DNA of 64,000 nucleotides from Bradyrhizobium arachidis (lineage in GTDB: Bacteria; Pseudomonadota; Alphaproteobacteria; Rhizobiales; Xanthobacteraceae): contig NZ_CP077970.1 in assembly GCF_024758505.1 (NCBI RefSeq), forward strand, positions 7,812,001-7,876,000. Direction: 5' to 3'. Below, in pieces: positions 47,562 through 56,445 of this stretch. Numbering within the stretch: position 1 is the first letter of the stretch; every line of letters begins with the position of its first letter. The notes beneath the pieces were generated by a model. That model did no database searches, had not been told where the DNA came from, and was given only the letters and a program-made list of their open reading frames with translations. The position numbers were made by a program, and so were the translations under genes.

Positions 47562-47607
47562 CTACCCTTCCAGATAGTAAGCCTCCCGTTGGGGGGAGGT
47601 GTCCCGC
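47562..47607 (-). ncRNA. serC leader RNA motif
   Basis: On the minus strand the leader reads GGGACACCTCCCCCCAACGG then GAGGCTTACTATCTGGAAGGGTAG just before the serC ATG. The stem CCTCCC / GGGAGG is followed by a second GGAAGGG run near the start codon that could serve as ribosome-binding site. This matches the serC RNA motif described upstream of serC-serA in alphaproteobacteria. Transcription probably begins within or right before GGGACACC, so the element is the whole 5-prime leader. No ligand is known. Confidence 0.8.
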
Positions 47608-47612
47608 GGCGG

Positions 47613-47641
47613 CTAATACGGGAAACGGGTAGAATCGTCAA
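47613..47641 (-). promoter_or_regulatory. Promoter of serC-serA
   Basis: On the minus strand TTGACG, a 17-base spacer and TATTAG form a near-consensus sigma-70 promoter. The start is expected about 7 bases on, at the first G of the serC leader. Confidence 0.82.
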
Positions 47642-47844
47642 GGAGCTTTGGGCGTCTCACGGCGGAGTGATGGTTCGGCCTGCGTCTCCGCCGGAGATTC
47701 GCCCGCAGCATGGGCATTCAGCAAGCCCAAGGCTTCGCTGATCAATTGCGCCGCCCTGCGCCGGCTCGCGACCTTCAAAATGCATTGCTGATCGGCCAGC
47801 ACCACGTAGTCGTTACCGACCTTGATCAAGGAATAGCTGGTCAT
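47638..47844 (-). CDS. Small hypothetical protein
   Basis: A 68-residue soluble protein, MTSYSLIKVGNDYVVLADQQ then CILKVASRRRAAQLISEAL and a variable tail. The body looks like a short beta-beta-alpha unit. GGGGGG-ATATTTCG precedes the ATG at 47844. It ends just inside the serC promoter region. No function is known. I recognise the style as a Bradyrhizobium conserved hypothetical. Confidence 0.6.
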   Translation of the reverse strand: MTSYSLIKVGNDYVVLADQQCILKVASRRRAAQLISEALGLLNAHAAGESPAETQAEPSLRRETPKAP

Positions 47845-47996
47845 CGAAATATCCCCCCTGCCGGATGGGAGACTCGACGATACACCCAATCGCTTCTCGG
47901 CGAACATGAACGACGGGTAAGTAGTTTATCAGCTCTTAATGAACGCGCATGCGCAGGCGAATTTTGCAGGCCGCGCAAGGGACGCGGTGGCTTGCG

Positions 47997-48464
47997 TCAA
48001 AAGCGGACAGTCATGCCGACATGGCTCGCGGCGAATCCGAGCCGCTTGTAGAAGCGCTGCGCGTCGGTGCGGCTCTGGTGCGTCAAGAGCTCGACGAGCT
48101 TGCAGCCGCGCCCACGCGCCTCTTCGACTGCCCACTGCACCAGTTGCTCGCCGATGCCGCGGCTACGGCAATCGGAAGCAACGCGAACGTCCTCGATCAG
48201 GCCGCGCGAGGCGCCCTGCGAACTCAGGCCCGGCAGGATGCAGAGCTGAAGGCAGCCGACCACCCTGCCCTCGCCGGTCTCGGCGACCACGAGCTTGAAG
48301 TTCGGATCGCGGTCCACGGTCTCGAATGCATCGAAATAGGACGCCGGCAGCGGATCGACGGGCCGCTCGCGCGCGCTGCCGAGATGGTCATCGGCAAGCA
48401 TGGCGACGATAACAGGAACGTCGTCGCGGCGGGTACGGCGGATGGTGATGGAATTCGCGGCCAT
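47997..48464 (-). CDS. GNAT-family N-acetyltransferase
   Basis: A 155-residue acetyltransferase. The acetyl-CoA loop is visible as IEDVRVASDCRSRGIGEQLVQWAVEEARGRGCKLVELLTHQ, followed by DAQRFYKRLGFAASHVGMTVRF, the usual final strands. The acceptor substrate cannot be told. It starts 15 bases after the glutathione transferase gene on the same strand, so the two form an operon. Confidence 0.93.
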   Translation of the reverse strand: MAANSITIRRTRRDDVPVIVAMLADDHLGSARERPVDPLPASYFDAFETVDRDPNFKLVVAETGEGRVVGCLQLCILPGLSSQGASRGLIEDVRVASDCRSRGIGEQLVQWAVEEARGRGCKLVELLTHQSRTDAQRFYKRLGFAASHVGMTVRF

Positions 48465-48479
48465 GATGTGATCCAGAAT

Positions 48480-49070
48480 TCAGCGCGCCGGCGCCAGGCC
48501 CAGATACGTCTCGGTCTCGCCGATCCAGCGCCGGATCGCGGCGTAACGTGCGAGGTCAAAGCCACCCTCATGGGCAACGCGGGTATAGGCCAGCAGCGAG
48601 ACGTCGGCGAGCGAGGCAGCATCGCCGGCAAAGAAGCTGATGGTTTCGAGATGCTGCTCCATCCGGTCGAGCGCCGCATAGCCGCGCTTGACCTTTTCCG
48701 GATCGAGCTCGGATGCGCTCCTGCCGAGATAGACCATCTGGAAGCGGCACACGGCAATATAGGGCTCGTGGCTGTACTGCTCCCAGAACAGCCATTCGTC
48801 CATCTTGGCTGCGGCAAAGGCATCGCGCGGAATGAGCGCGCTATCGCGGGCGAGATAGCGGATGATCGCGTTGGACTGCGCCAGCGTACGGCCGTCGTCG
48901 AAGGCGACGGTCGGCACCTGGCCGGCGCCGTTCATCTTGAGGAATTCCGCTGTGCGCGTCTCGCCCTTGCGGGTGTCGATCTCGATCCACTGATAGGGCA
49001 GCGCGAGCTTGTCGCAGACCCACTTCACCTTGAGGCAATTGCCGGAATTCGAATCGCCGTAGATCTTCAT
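48480..49070 (-). CDS. Glutathione S-transferase family protein (copy 1)
   Basis: A 196-residue protein with the N-terminal thioredoxin-like domain (MKIYGDSNSGNCLKVKWVCDKLALPYQWIEID; GQVPTVAFDDGRTLAQSNAIIRYLA, containing the cis-Pro and the glutathione-binding SN) and a helical C-terminal domain (SLADVSLLAYTRVAHEGGFDL). It resembles the maleylacetoacetate isomerase/uncharacterised class; the substrate is unknown. A paralogue lies at 62787. Co-directional with the GNAT gene. Confidence 0.93.
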   Translation of the reverse strand: MKIYGDSNSGNCLKVKWVCDKLALPYQWIEIDTRKGETRTAEFLKMNGAGQVPTVAFDDGRTLAQSNAIIRYLARDSALIPRDAFAAAKMDEWLFWEQYSHEPYIAVCRFQMVYLGRSASELDPEKVKRGYAALDRMEQHLETISFFAGDAASLADVSLLAYTRVAHEGGFDLARYAAIRRWIGETETYLGLAPAR

Positions 49071-49086
49071 GACTGCCGCTCCCTAC

Positions 49087-49156
49087 AGCATGATCCGGAC
49101 CCGGAGGGCCGCATTAGCGCAAAGTGTGCAGCGGTTTTTCCGAAAAGATCATGCTC
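49087..49156. repeat. Palindromic element, GAGCATGATC type (copy 2)
   Basis: AGCATGATCCGG (49087-49098) and its arm CCGAAAAGATCATGCTC at 49140-49156 match the element at 46293. It sits between the outer-membrane protein gene and the glutathione transferase gene. Confidence 0.78.
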
Positions 49157-49222
49157 GGACAAAGAGGAAACGACAGAGCATCAGGGCCGAAGAGCCCTGT
49201 CAACCGGCGCCATGCGCGCGCG

Positions 49223-49987
49223 TCAGAACTTGTAGCCGAGGCCCGCGCGGATCGTATTGATGTTCGACTCGATGCTCGAGGTCACGCGCTGGAATTCGTA
49301 TTCGGCACGGACGAACAGACCGCCCATGAGCATGACGTCAACGCCGAGGCCGGCGGAATATCCATAAACCAGCTTGGATTGGCTCGCGGATGTGGTGGCG
49401 GGCAGCACCGGCGGCGGAGACGCCGAAACGGCGCGATCGACAGTCTGATAGCCGACCCCGCCGCCGAAGAACGCATAAGGGAGGAAGCATCCCCAGGCAT
49501 AGCCGGCGCGCGCGCGCAGCGATCCGAAATCGGAGATGCCGACGATCGCTGATGACGCGGTGGTGGAGATGATGTTGTTGGCGTTGTCCCAGGTTCTTCC
49601 CGTCGAGGCCGCGGTCGACTTGAAGCCGAAGTGACTGTAGTTCGCCTCGATGCCGAGGACGACATCGTCCCATTGCCCGTTGTATCCGGCAAAGGCGCCA
49701 AAGCCGGTGTTGTTGCTCTTCGCCTCGGCCGGCAGTTGCCACCAGCTATAGGTCGGCCCCGGCGTCTTGAACGTCGCCTGAAGGTCGCTGTTCATGACGG
49801 GCGAGATATTCGATTTGATGTTGCCGTAGTCGACCTGGCCGCCGACGTAATAGCCCTGCCAGCTGGTTCTGGAGGCAGACAGGCCGTCGGTGAAGCCTCC
49901 GCGCAGGATGGGAAGATCGGGCATATCGGCCGCTTGCGCGGCAGACACCGATCCCAACATCGCCGCCACCAACATGAACCTACGCAT
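49223..49987 (-). CDS. Outer-membrane beta-barrel protein (Omp25/31-like)
   Basis: A 254-residue 8-stranded-type barrel. Signal peptide about residues 1-20 (MRRFMLVAAMLGSVSAAQA, then ADMP). Strand-like segments include WQGYYVGGQVDYGNIKSN, GFGAFAGYNGQWDDVVLGIEANYSHFGF and LRARAGYAWGCFLPYAFFGGGVGYQ, ending FVRAEYEFQR...LGYKF with the terminal aromatic typical of porins. This fits the Omp31/Omp25 (RopB) family. Role is structural or in stress; no pore specificity is evident. Confidence 0.9.
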   Translation of the reverse strand: MRRFMLVAAMLGSVSAAQAADMPDLPILRGGFTDGLSASRTSWQGYYVGGQVDYGNIKSNISPVMNSDLQATFKTPGPTYSWWQLPAEAKSNNTGFGAFAGYNGQWDDVVLGIEANYSHFGFKSTAASTGRTWDNANNIISTTASSAIVGISDFGSLRARAGYAWGCFLPYAFFGGGVGYQTVDRAVSASPPPVLPATTSASQSKLVYGYSAGLGVDVMLMGGLFVRAEYEFQRVTSSIESNINTIRAGLGYKF

Positions 49988-50100
49988 CGCAACGCTCCAT
50001 CCAACACGAACTTTCGCTAGTGATCATGGACCGTTAACCTTAACCAATGGTTGCAATAGGCAATTTCGTCCGGGCGAGCATTGAAAAATACGCAAAGCAA

Positions 50101-50127
50101 AACGGCGCGGGATGATCCCGCGCCGTT
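50101..50127 (-). terminator. Terminator of outer-membrane protein gene
   Basis: AACGGCGCGGGAT and ATCCCGCGCCGTT form a near-perfect stem around one base. On the minus strand it is followed by TTTTGC. It lies 28 bases past the stop of the gene ending at 50155. Confidence 0.88.
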
Positions 50128-50154
50128 AAGAGACTTTAAGAGATGGGCGAGCGA

Positions 50155-50985
50155 TCAGCCCTTGGTGACCAGCGGCGGCGGCATGTAGGCCGGCGGGCTG
50201 TTGAGATCCCAGCGCACGCCGAGCTTCAGGTCGTGCGAGGTGATGTCCTTGATCTTGATCGAGGTCGGGCCGGAGGCGCTGTTGTCGAACAAGCGGAAGT
50301 TGCCGGGCGCCGCGTCGCCGAGGTTCATGTAGCTGTAGGCCAGTTCGACGGTGAAGCCGGGATTGACCTTGTAGGCGAGACCGGCGTGGGCGGCCCAGGC
50401 GAAGTTCCACTTTCCGTTGTCGGCGAAGTAGGCGACGCTGTTGTTCAGCAATGGGCTGTATGACACGCCGTCGTCGCGGAAGCCGCTGATCCTGTTGTAG
50501 GAGCCGCCGACACCGGCACCGATGAACGGCGTGATGCACCACCACGTGCCGAGATCGACATAGGCATTTGCCATGACGACCCACTCGGATTTGCTGCCGC
50601 TATAGTTGTTGGCCCCTACGAAGCCGGGCGCGATGACGTTGTCCGAGCCGTGCAGGTTGGCCTTGCCGCGCCACTGACCGATCACGTCCGCGCGGAACCA
50701 GTTGTTGAAGCGATAGCCGACACCGAGGTCGAACAGCGGCGAGGAGTCGAAGCCGAGGCCGTTCGTGGTGGTCGGGAAGGTCTGCGCCGTGAGGCTGTCG
50801 ATCTTCTTTGCGCTCTGGTTGGTCATGCCGATGTCACCGCGCAGGTACCAGCCGCCGAAGTCGGCGGGCGGCGCCGGCGGTGCGTACATGGGAGGGGGCG
50901 CCGCAATTGGCATGTCGGCGGCAAACGCCATCGACGAGATCAGGGTTGCCGCTCCTGCGGCAAGCAAAGACTTAACGCTACGCAT
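50155..50985 (-). CDS. Outer-membrane beta-barrel protein
   Basis: A 276-residue exported barrel protein. Signal peptide about residues 1-23, then a proline-rich APPPMYAPPAPPADF linker. Strand-like segments are GGWYLRGDIGMTNQSAKK, GLGFDSSPLFDLGVGYRFNNWFRADVIGQWRG, GTWWCITPFIGAGVGGSYNRIS and KFNFAWAAHAGLAYKVNPGFTVELAYSYMNLGDA-type strands. The protein ends LGVRWDLNSPPAYMPPPLVTKG, so a short proline-rich tail follows the last strand. Family resembles rhizobial heat-resistant/outer-membrane beta-barrel proteins. It is transcribed alone, closed by the terminator above. Confidence 0.88.
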   Translation of the reverse strand: MRSVKSLLAAGAATLISSMAFAADMPIAAPPPMYAPPAPPADFGGWYLRGDIGMTNQSAKKIDSLTAQTFPTTTNGLGFDSSPLFDLGVGYRFNNWFRADVIGQWRGKANLHGSDNVIAPGFVGANNYSGSKSEWVVMANAYVDLGTWWCITPFIGAGVGGSYNRISGFRDDGVSYSPLLNNSVAYFADNGKWNFAWAAHAGLAYKVNPGFTVELAYSYMNLGDAAPGNFRLFDNSASGPTSIKIKDITSHDLKLGVRWDLNSPPAYMPPPLVTKG

Positions 50986-51211
50986 TGGCTTCGTCCTTTT
51001 GGCCGGTGAGGCAAAATCGGACGCCTCACGTTCTGGAAACTCACGGACCGGACGATGGCACTAAATGCTTAAGCGCCACTTAACCCTAATTTTTAAGGTT
51101 GATTTTTTCTCACCGTACACGCGCACGCGGCAAGAGCGTTGCAAAAATGCGGCGCCTGCGCGCTCAATTGCTAACGATTGATGAAAATGCAGCGCAACGA
51201 AAGAGGAAGCG

Positions 51212-52501
51212 TTAACGCCCGTGCCGCGGCAGTTTCGGCAGGAACACCGCCAGCAGGCCGATCGCCGGAAGATACGAGCAGACCTGATAGACGAACTCGA
51301 TCGAGGTGTGGTCGGCGAGCTTGCCGAGCACGGCAGCGCCTAAGCCGCCGATGCCGAAGGCGACGCCGAAGAACACGCCCGAGATCATGCCGAATCTGTG
51401 CGGCACCAGCTCCTGCGCGAACACGATGATCGACGATGTCGTGGAGGAGATGATGAGCCCGATGAAGACGGAGAGCACCGCACTTCCGACGAGCCCCACA
51501 TAGGGCAGCGCCAGTGTGAACGGCAGCGCGCCGAGGATCGAAATCCAGATCACGATCTTGCGGCCGAAGCGATCGCCCAAGGGGCCGCCGAGGAACGCGC
51601 CGACCGCGTTCGCCGCGAGGAAGATGAAGAGATAGATCTGGGCTGCCTGTGTCGACACGCCGAAACGGTCGATCAGATAGAAGATGTAGTAGCTCGACAG
51701 GCTCGAGACGTAGAGCTGTTTTGAGAACAGCAGCGCCACCAGCACGAGCAGCGCGACCGCGACACGGCGCGAGCTCGGCCCGTTCGGATGCGCGTGAAGC
51801 GGCGCCGTTTTCTTCGTGGTGATCTGCGGCGCGTACCAGCGGCCGATGCGCCAGAGGATGACAATGGCGAGGAACGCGATCGACGAGAACCAGGCGATGC
51901 TGCCCTGCCCGAACGGCACGACGATCAGCGCCGCGAGCACCGGTCCCATCGAGGTACCAAAGCTGCCGCCGAGCTGGAACACCGACTGTGCGAAGCCGTA
52001 GCGTCCGCCGGAGGCAAGCCGCGCGATGCGTGCGGACTCCGGATGAAACACCGCCGAGCCGAGCCCGACCAGCGCGGCCGCAACCAGGATGATGAGATAC
52101 TGGTGTGCAACGGCCAGCAGCAGCAGCCCGAAGAAGGTCGAGGCCATGCCGATCGACAGCGAATAGGGTTGCGCCTTCTTGTCGGTGTAGTGCCCGACCA
52201 CCGGCTGGAGCAGCGAGGCCGTGAACTGGAAGGCCAGCGTGATCATGCCGATCTGCGCGAAGTCGAGCGCGTAAGTGTCCTTCAGGATCGGGTACACCGA
52301 GGCGATCAACGACTGCATGGTGTCGTTGAGGAAATGCGAGACGCTGATTCCGGCAAGCACGACATAGGCCGGCCCCGCACTGGGCTTGGCAGCCACAGAC
52401 GCCAGGTCGGCCACCACGACGGGCTCGGTCAGCGTTTCCTCGGAGACGACGACAGGCTTGTTCAAGGGAGCATCCCGGAGAGGCGCGGCGAACCGCCACA
52501 C
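51212..52501 (-). CDS. MFS transporter (fosmidomycin-resistance Fsr-like)
   Basis: A 429-residue protein with 12 predicted helices. Early blocks ISVSHFLNDTMQSLIASVYPILKDTYALDFAQIGMITLAFQF and HYTDKKAQPYSLSIGM, then LGSAVFHPESARIARLASGG, match the Fsr/fosmidomycin-resistance subgroup of the major facilitator superfamily. The central loop ends near ITTKKTAPLHAHPNGPSSRR. Export substrate is unknown. The annotated start is a GTG at 52501; a TTG about 12 codons in is equally plausible. Confidence 0.9.
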   Translation of the reverse strand: MWRFAAPLRDAPLNKPVVVSEETLTEPVVVADLASVAAKPSAGPAYVVLAGISVSHFLNDTMQSLIASVYPILKDTYALDFAQIGMITLAFQFTASLLQPVVGHYTDKKAQPYSLSIGMASTFFGLLLLAVAHQYLIILVAAALVGLGSAVFHPESARIARLASGGRYGFAQSVFQLGGSFGTSMGPVLAALIVVPFGQGSIAWFSSIAFLAIVILWRIGRWYAPQITTKKTAPLHAHPNGPSSRRVAVALLVLVALLFSKQLYVSSLSSYYIFYLIDRFGVSTQAAQIYLFIFLAANAVGAFLGGPLGDRFGRKIVIWISILGALPFTLALPYVGLVGSAVLSVFIGLIISSTTSSIIVFAQELVPHRFGMISGVFFGVAFGIGGLGAAVLGKLADHTSIEFVYQVCSYLPAIGLLAVFLPKLPRHGR

Positions 52502-52589
52502 CTGTTTACCTACGATGACCGCGGCATCGCGACCACCGCCAATCGCCGATAGCTGGGATGCGCGCGTCTCCGGCTGATCAGGACGCTTA

Positions 52590-52611
52590 CCCTCCCCTGG
52601 AGGGGGAGGGT
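52590..52611. repeat. CCCTCCCCTGGAGGGGGAGGG-type short palindrome
   Basis: ACCCTCCCCTGGAGGGGGAGG with matching arms is the same unit found as the outer arms of the composite at 46158-46385. It lies between the MFS transporter start and the glmM stop. Confidence 0.7.
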
Positions 52612-52651
52612 GAGAAGCCAGGCCATCTCCAACAGCAGCTGTGGGATGCGC

Positions 52652-53995
52652 TTAGGCCGCCGCCTGACCGAGCGCCGAGACGATGGTGTCGACGACTTCC
52701 TCGACCAGGATGCGGTCCTCGCCCTCGCCCATCACGCGGATCACGGGCTCGGTGCCGGAGGAGCGGATCAGGAGGCGGCCGTGGCCGTTGAGGCGCTTCT
52801 CGCCGTCCGAGATCGCCGACTTGACGTCGGTGTCGTCGAGCGGCTTGCCGCTCTTGTAGCGGACGTTCTTGAGGATCTGCGGCAGCGGATCGAAGCGGTG
52901 GCAGACCTCGGAGACCGGACGGCGCAGCTTCTGCACCACCGCCAGCACCTGCAGCGCGGCGACGAAGCCGTCGCCGGTCGTTGCGTAGTCGGACAGGATG
53001 ATGTGGCCGGACTGCTCGCCGCCGAGATTGTAGCCGCCGCTCAACATCTGCTCGAGCACGTAGCGGTCGCCGACCGGCGTGCGCACGAGATCGAGCCCCT
53101 GCCCTTTCAGGAAGCGCTCAAGCCCGAGATTGGACATCACGGTCGCGACGATGCCGGGCCGCGACAGCCGACCGTCTTCCTTCCAGCTCTGCGCGATCAC
53201 CGCCAGCAACTGGTCGCCGTCGACGATGTGGCCGCGCTCGTCGACCAGGATGACGCGATCGGCGTCACCGTCGAGCGCAATGCCGATATCGGCGCGCATC
53301 TCGCGCACCTTCTTCGACAGCGCTTCCGGTGAGGTCGAGCCGCATTCCTTGTTGATGTTGAAGCCGTCGGGCTCGACGCCGATCGGGATCACGTCGGCGC
53401 CCAATTCCCACAGCGCTTCCGGCACCACCTTGTAGGCCGCGCCATTGGCGCAATCGACTACGACGCGCAGGCCGTCGAGCGACAGGTCGCGCGGCAGCGT
53501 CCGCTTGGCGAATTCGATGTAGCGGTCGTGCACGCCGTCGATACGGCGGGCGCGGCCCAGGCTCGCACTCTGCGCGAGCCGCTTGTCGAGGGATTCGTCG
53601 AGCAGTTGCTCGATCTGCTTCTCGACGTCATCCGAAAGCTTGAAGCCCTGCGGGCCGAACAGCTTGATGCCGTTGTCCTCGAACAGATTGTGCGAAGCCG
53701 AGATCATCACGCCGAGGTCGGCGCGCATCGACTTGGTCAGCATCGCGACCGCCGGCGTCGGCATCGGGCCGACCAGGAGCACGTCCATGCCGACCGAGGT
53801 GAAGCCGGCGACCATCGCATATTCGATCATGTAGCCGGACAGACGGGTGTCCTTGCCGATCACCACCCGGTGGCGATGATCGCCGCGCTGAAACGCAAGA
53901 CCGGCCGCCTGGCCGACCTTGAGCGCGAGCTCAGGCGTGATCAGTCCGTTGGCGCGGCCTCGAATCCCGTCCGTACCGAAATATTTGCGACTCAT
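52652..53995 (-). CDS. glmM: Phosphoglucosamine mutase GlmM
   Basis: A 447-residue phosphohexomutase that interconverts glucosamine-6-phosphate and glucosamine-1-phosphate for peptidoglycan and lipid A precursors. Start [17 protein letters not shown]; phosphoserine loop [19 protein letters not shown]; metal loop DGDADR; C-terminal phosphate-binding [17 protein letters not shown]. The ATG at 53995 is canonical; the upstream in-frame start at 54064 is rejected. Length is typical. Confidence 0.98.
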   Translation of the reverse strand: MSRKYFGTDGIRGRANGLITPELALKVGQAAGLAFQRGDHRHRVVIGKDTRLSGYMIEYAMVAGFTSVGMDVLLVGPMPTPAVAMLTKSMRADLGVMISASHNLFEDNGIKLFGPQGFKLSDDVEKQIEQLLDESLDKRLAQSASLGRARRIDGVHDRYIEFAKRTLPRDLSLDGLRVVVDCANGAAYKVVPEALWELGADVIPIGVEPDGFNINKECGSTSPEALSKKVREMRADIGIALDGDADRVILVDERGHIVDGDQLLAVIAQSWKEDGRLSRPGIVATVMSNLGLERFLKGQGLDLVRTPVGDRYVLEQMLSGGYNLGGEQSGHIILSDYATTGDGFVAALQVLAVVQKLRRPVSEVCHRFDPLPQILKNVRYKSGKPLDDTDVKSAISDGEKRLNGHGRLLIRSSGTEPVIRVMGEGEDRILVEEVVDTIVSALGQAAA

Positions 53996-54220
53996 AAGGT
54001 CCCCCAAGCGAGAACCAGGGATCCCCACTCTACAACTGGCGGATGCCCAGGAAAGCTCCACCATCCCCTGATTTGCTGAGGGTCTTATAATGCTTCCGCG
54101 GCTAACTTGGCTTCAAAAAATATGATGAATCATTACGGAACCGGGCCCGGACCGGACCGGTAACCTCTTGTTAACATTGAAATTCCAGACCCTTGGAAGC
54201 GGAAGGATGGAACCGGAGCC

Positions 54221-54430
<210 letters not shown>

Positions 54431-54479
54431 CTAGATGACCATGAAATCATCCGATGCAAGGACGGGCCGGGGAACGTTG

Positions 54480-55616
54480 ATGAAGCATATCACCTGCATT
54501 GAAGACCTGCGTGAATTGCACAAGCGGCGCGTGCCGAAGGCGTTCTTCGACTATTGCGATCGCGGCTCCTATGCCGAGGAGACGCTGCGCGCCAACCGCG
54601 AGGATCTTCAGCACATCAAGTTTCGCCAGCGCATCCTCGTCGACGTCTCCAAGCGCGACACCTCGACGACGATCCTCGGCGAGCCCTCGACCATGCCTCT
54701 GATCCTCGCGCCTGTCGGGCTGTTGGGCATGCAGCATGGCGACGGCGAGATCCACGCCTGCCGCGCCGCGCAGGCCGCCGGCATCCCGTTCACGCAGTCG
54801 ACGATGTCGATCTGCTCGATCGAGGACATCGCCGCCAATGTCGAGAAGCCGTTCTGGTTCCAGCTCTACGTGATGAAGGACCGCGGCTTCATCAAGGAAT
54901 TGATCCAGCGCGCGATCGCCGCCAAATGCAGCGCAATGGTGCTGACGGTCGATTTGCAGGTGATCGGCCAGCGCCACGCCGACATCAAGAACGGCATGTC
55001 GGTGCCGCCGGAATGGACGCTGTCAAAGCTGATCGACTTCGCGACCAAGCCGGCCTGGGTTTCCGGCGTGCTGCGCGGCAAGCGCCGCACCTTCGGCAAC
55101 ATCGCCGGCCACGTGAAGAACACCGAGGATCTCAACCGGCTTGCGGAATGGACGGCGTCGCAGTTCGACACCACCTTGAACTGGAAGGACGTCGAGTGGG
55201 TCCGCAGCATCTGGCCGGGCAAGCTCGTCATCAAGGGCATCTTGGACGTCGAGGACGCCGAGGAAGCCGCCAAGACCGGCGCGCAGGCGCTGGTCGTCTC
55301 CAACCATGGCGGCCGCCAGCTCGACGGCGCGCCGTCCTCGATCGAGGTGCTGCCTGAAATCGCCGATGCGGTCGGCTCCAAGATGGAGATCATGTTCGAC
55401 GGCGGCATCCGCTCCGGCCAGGACGTGGCCCGCGCGCTCGCACTCGGCGCAAAGTCCTGCATGATCGGCCGCGCCTATGCCTATGGCCTGGGCGCCGGCG
55501 GCCAGGCCGGCGTCGCCAAGGCGATCGACATCATCCAGAAGGAGCTGTTGACGACGATGGGCCTGTGCGGCGTCAACAGAGTGGACGAGATCGACGATCA
55601 CATCATCGCGGTGTGA
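54480..55616 (+). CDS. lldD: FMN-dependent L-lactate dehydrogenase / 2-hydroxyacid oxidase
   Basis: A 378-residue TIM-barrel flavoprotein that oxidises an L-2-hydroxyacid, most likely lactate, to the keto acid. Motifs: MKHITCIEDLRELHKRRVPKAFFDYCDRGSYAEET, MPLILAPVGLLGMQHGDGE and SNHGGRQLDGAPSS, whose His is the catalytic base and whose Arg binds the carboxylate. FDGGIRSGQDVARALALGAKSCMIGRAYAYGLG is the FMN-phosphate region. The ATG at 54480 follows GGGGAACG; an earlier ATG at 54441 is possible but less like the family. Confidence 0.95.
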   Translation: MKHITCIEDLRELHKRRVPKAFFDYCDRGSYAEETLRANREDLQHIKFRQRILVDVSKRDTSTTILGEPSTMPLILAPVGLLGMQHGDGEIHACRAAQAAGIPFTQSTMSICSIEDIAANVEKPFWFQLYVMKDRGFIKELIQRAIAAKCSAMVLTVDLQVIGQRHADIKNGMSVPPEWTLSKLIDFATKPAWVSGVLRGKRRTFGNIAGHVKNTEDLNRLAEWTASQFDTTLNWKDVEWVRSIWPGKLVIKGILDVEDAEEAAKTGAQALVVSNHGGRQLDGAPSSIEVLPEIADAVGSKMEIMFDGGIRSGQDVARALALGAKSCMIGRAYAYGLGAGGQAGVAKAIDIIQKELLTTMGLCGVNRVDEIDDHIIAV

Positions 55617-55622
55617 TGTGCC

Positions 55623-55738
55623 GTAGGGTGGGTTAGCTCTGCGGCTGCGCGAAGCGCAGTCCGAAGAGCGTAACCCACCAACTTCGATCCGCATTTGCGG
55701 AAGCATGGTGGGTTACGGCTTCGCCTAACCCACCCTAC
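55623..55738. repeat. Palindromic element with GTAGGGTGGGTTAG termini (copy 2)
   Basis: Same termini as 22426-22566: GTAGGGTGGGTTAG and CTAACCCACCCTAC. Inside are GGCTGCGCGAAGCGCAGTCC-type and a second dyad around GGTGGGTTAC. It lies between the converging lactate dehydrogenase and secreted-protein genes. Confidence 0.88.
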
Positions 55739-55760
55739 AACTCCACCGCTTGCCGCGACC

Positions 55761-56402
55761 TCACATCGGCGGCGTCACGCCATCGCGGCCGACATTGACG
55801 CGGCCAGCCTCCAGCGAGCCGTCCTCCTTCTTCGCCGCGCCAAAAATGATCAGCTTGGCGCCCGGCTTCACTTCACTCCGGTCGCTGGCGACAAAGGTGA
55901 CGATCGGCGTCTCCGGCGGCACCACGACTTTCTTCTCGCCGTCCTTGTATTTGAGCAGGATGTTCTGACCGTCAGTGCCCTTGACCGTCTCGGCGACCGT
56001 CGCATTGGTCATGGTCGAGTTCGCGCGCGCGTCCCAGGGGCGAAAACCTTCGGCGGCACCCCGCTGGTTCTCGGGGAAGATGTGCACGGCGATGGCACGC
56101 TGAGTCCCGTCGGGCTCAGGCATGCCGGTCACGCCGATATAGGATCCTTGCTTGATCTCCGAGAGTTCCGTCTTGATGACAGCGAAGACGGCGACGTTGT
56201 CGGTCATGCGGACCTGCATGTCGGTGCCTTCGCGGGTCTTGATGCCGAGCATATTGCCGTCGACGGTCTCGATGGTGCCGCGGATGCGGACCGTCGGCGC
56301 TTGCTGGGCTGTAGCGACTGCGGCGTAGAGCGAGAGGACGGCAAGCGAGGCCAAGAACAAGGCCAAGAACAAGCGTGGCATCCGGATAATCGGTTTCGGC
56401 AC
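55761..56402 (-). CDS. Exported protein, paralogue 2 (tandem pair)
   Basis: A 213-residue exported protein. Signal peptide about residues 8-33. The body is beta-rich: VRIRGTIETVDGNMLGIKTREGTDMQVRMTDNV, then HIFPENQRGAAEGFRPWD, ANSTMTNATVAETV and LLKYKDGEKKVVVPPETPIVTF, ending GRVNVGRDGVTPPM. It resembles DUF5666-like OB-fold secreted proteins. The GTG at 56402, with GGAGGG upstream, is a good start; ATG at 56381 is the alternative. Clear paralogue of the gene at 56446. Confidence 0.8.
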   Translation of the reverse strand: MPKPIIRMPRLFLALFLASLAVLSLYAAVATAQQAPTVRIRGTIETVDGNMLGIKTREGTDMQVRMTDNVAVFAVIKTELSEIKQGSYIGVTGMPEPDGTQRAIAVHIFPENQRGAAEGFRPWDARANSTMTNATVAETVKGTDGQNILLKYKDGEKKVVVPPETPIVTFVASDRSEVKPGAKLIIFGAAKKEDGSLEAGRVNVGRDGVTPPM

Positions 56403-56445
56403 GGCCTTATCCCTCCATGGCGGTTGCGACGAGCGCGGGAACGTT

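Noticed and set aside
47820..47832. TTGATCAA-type palindrome resembling a FixK box
   Set aside because: It lacks the four-base spacer and lies inside a coding region.
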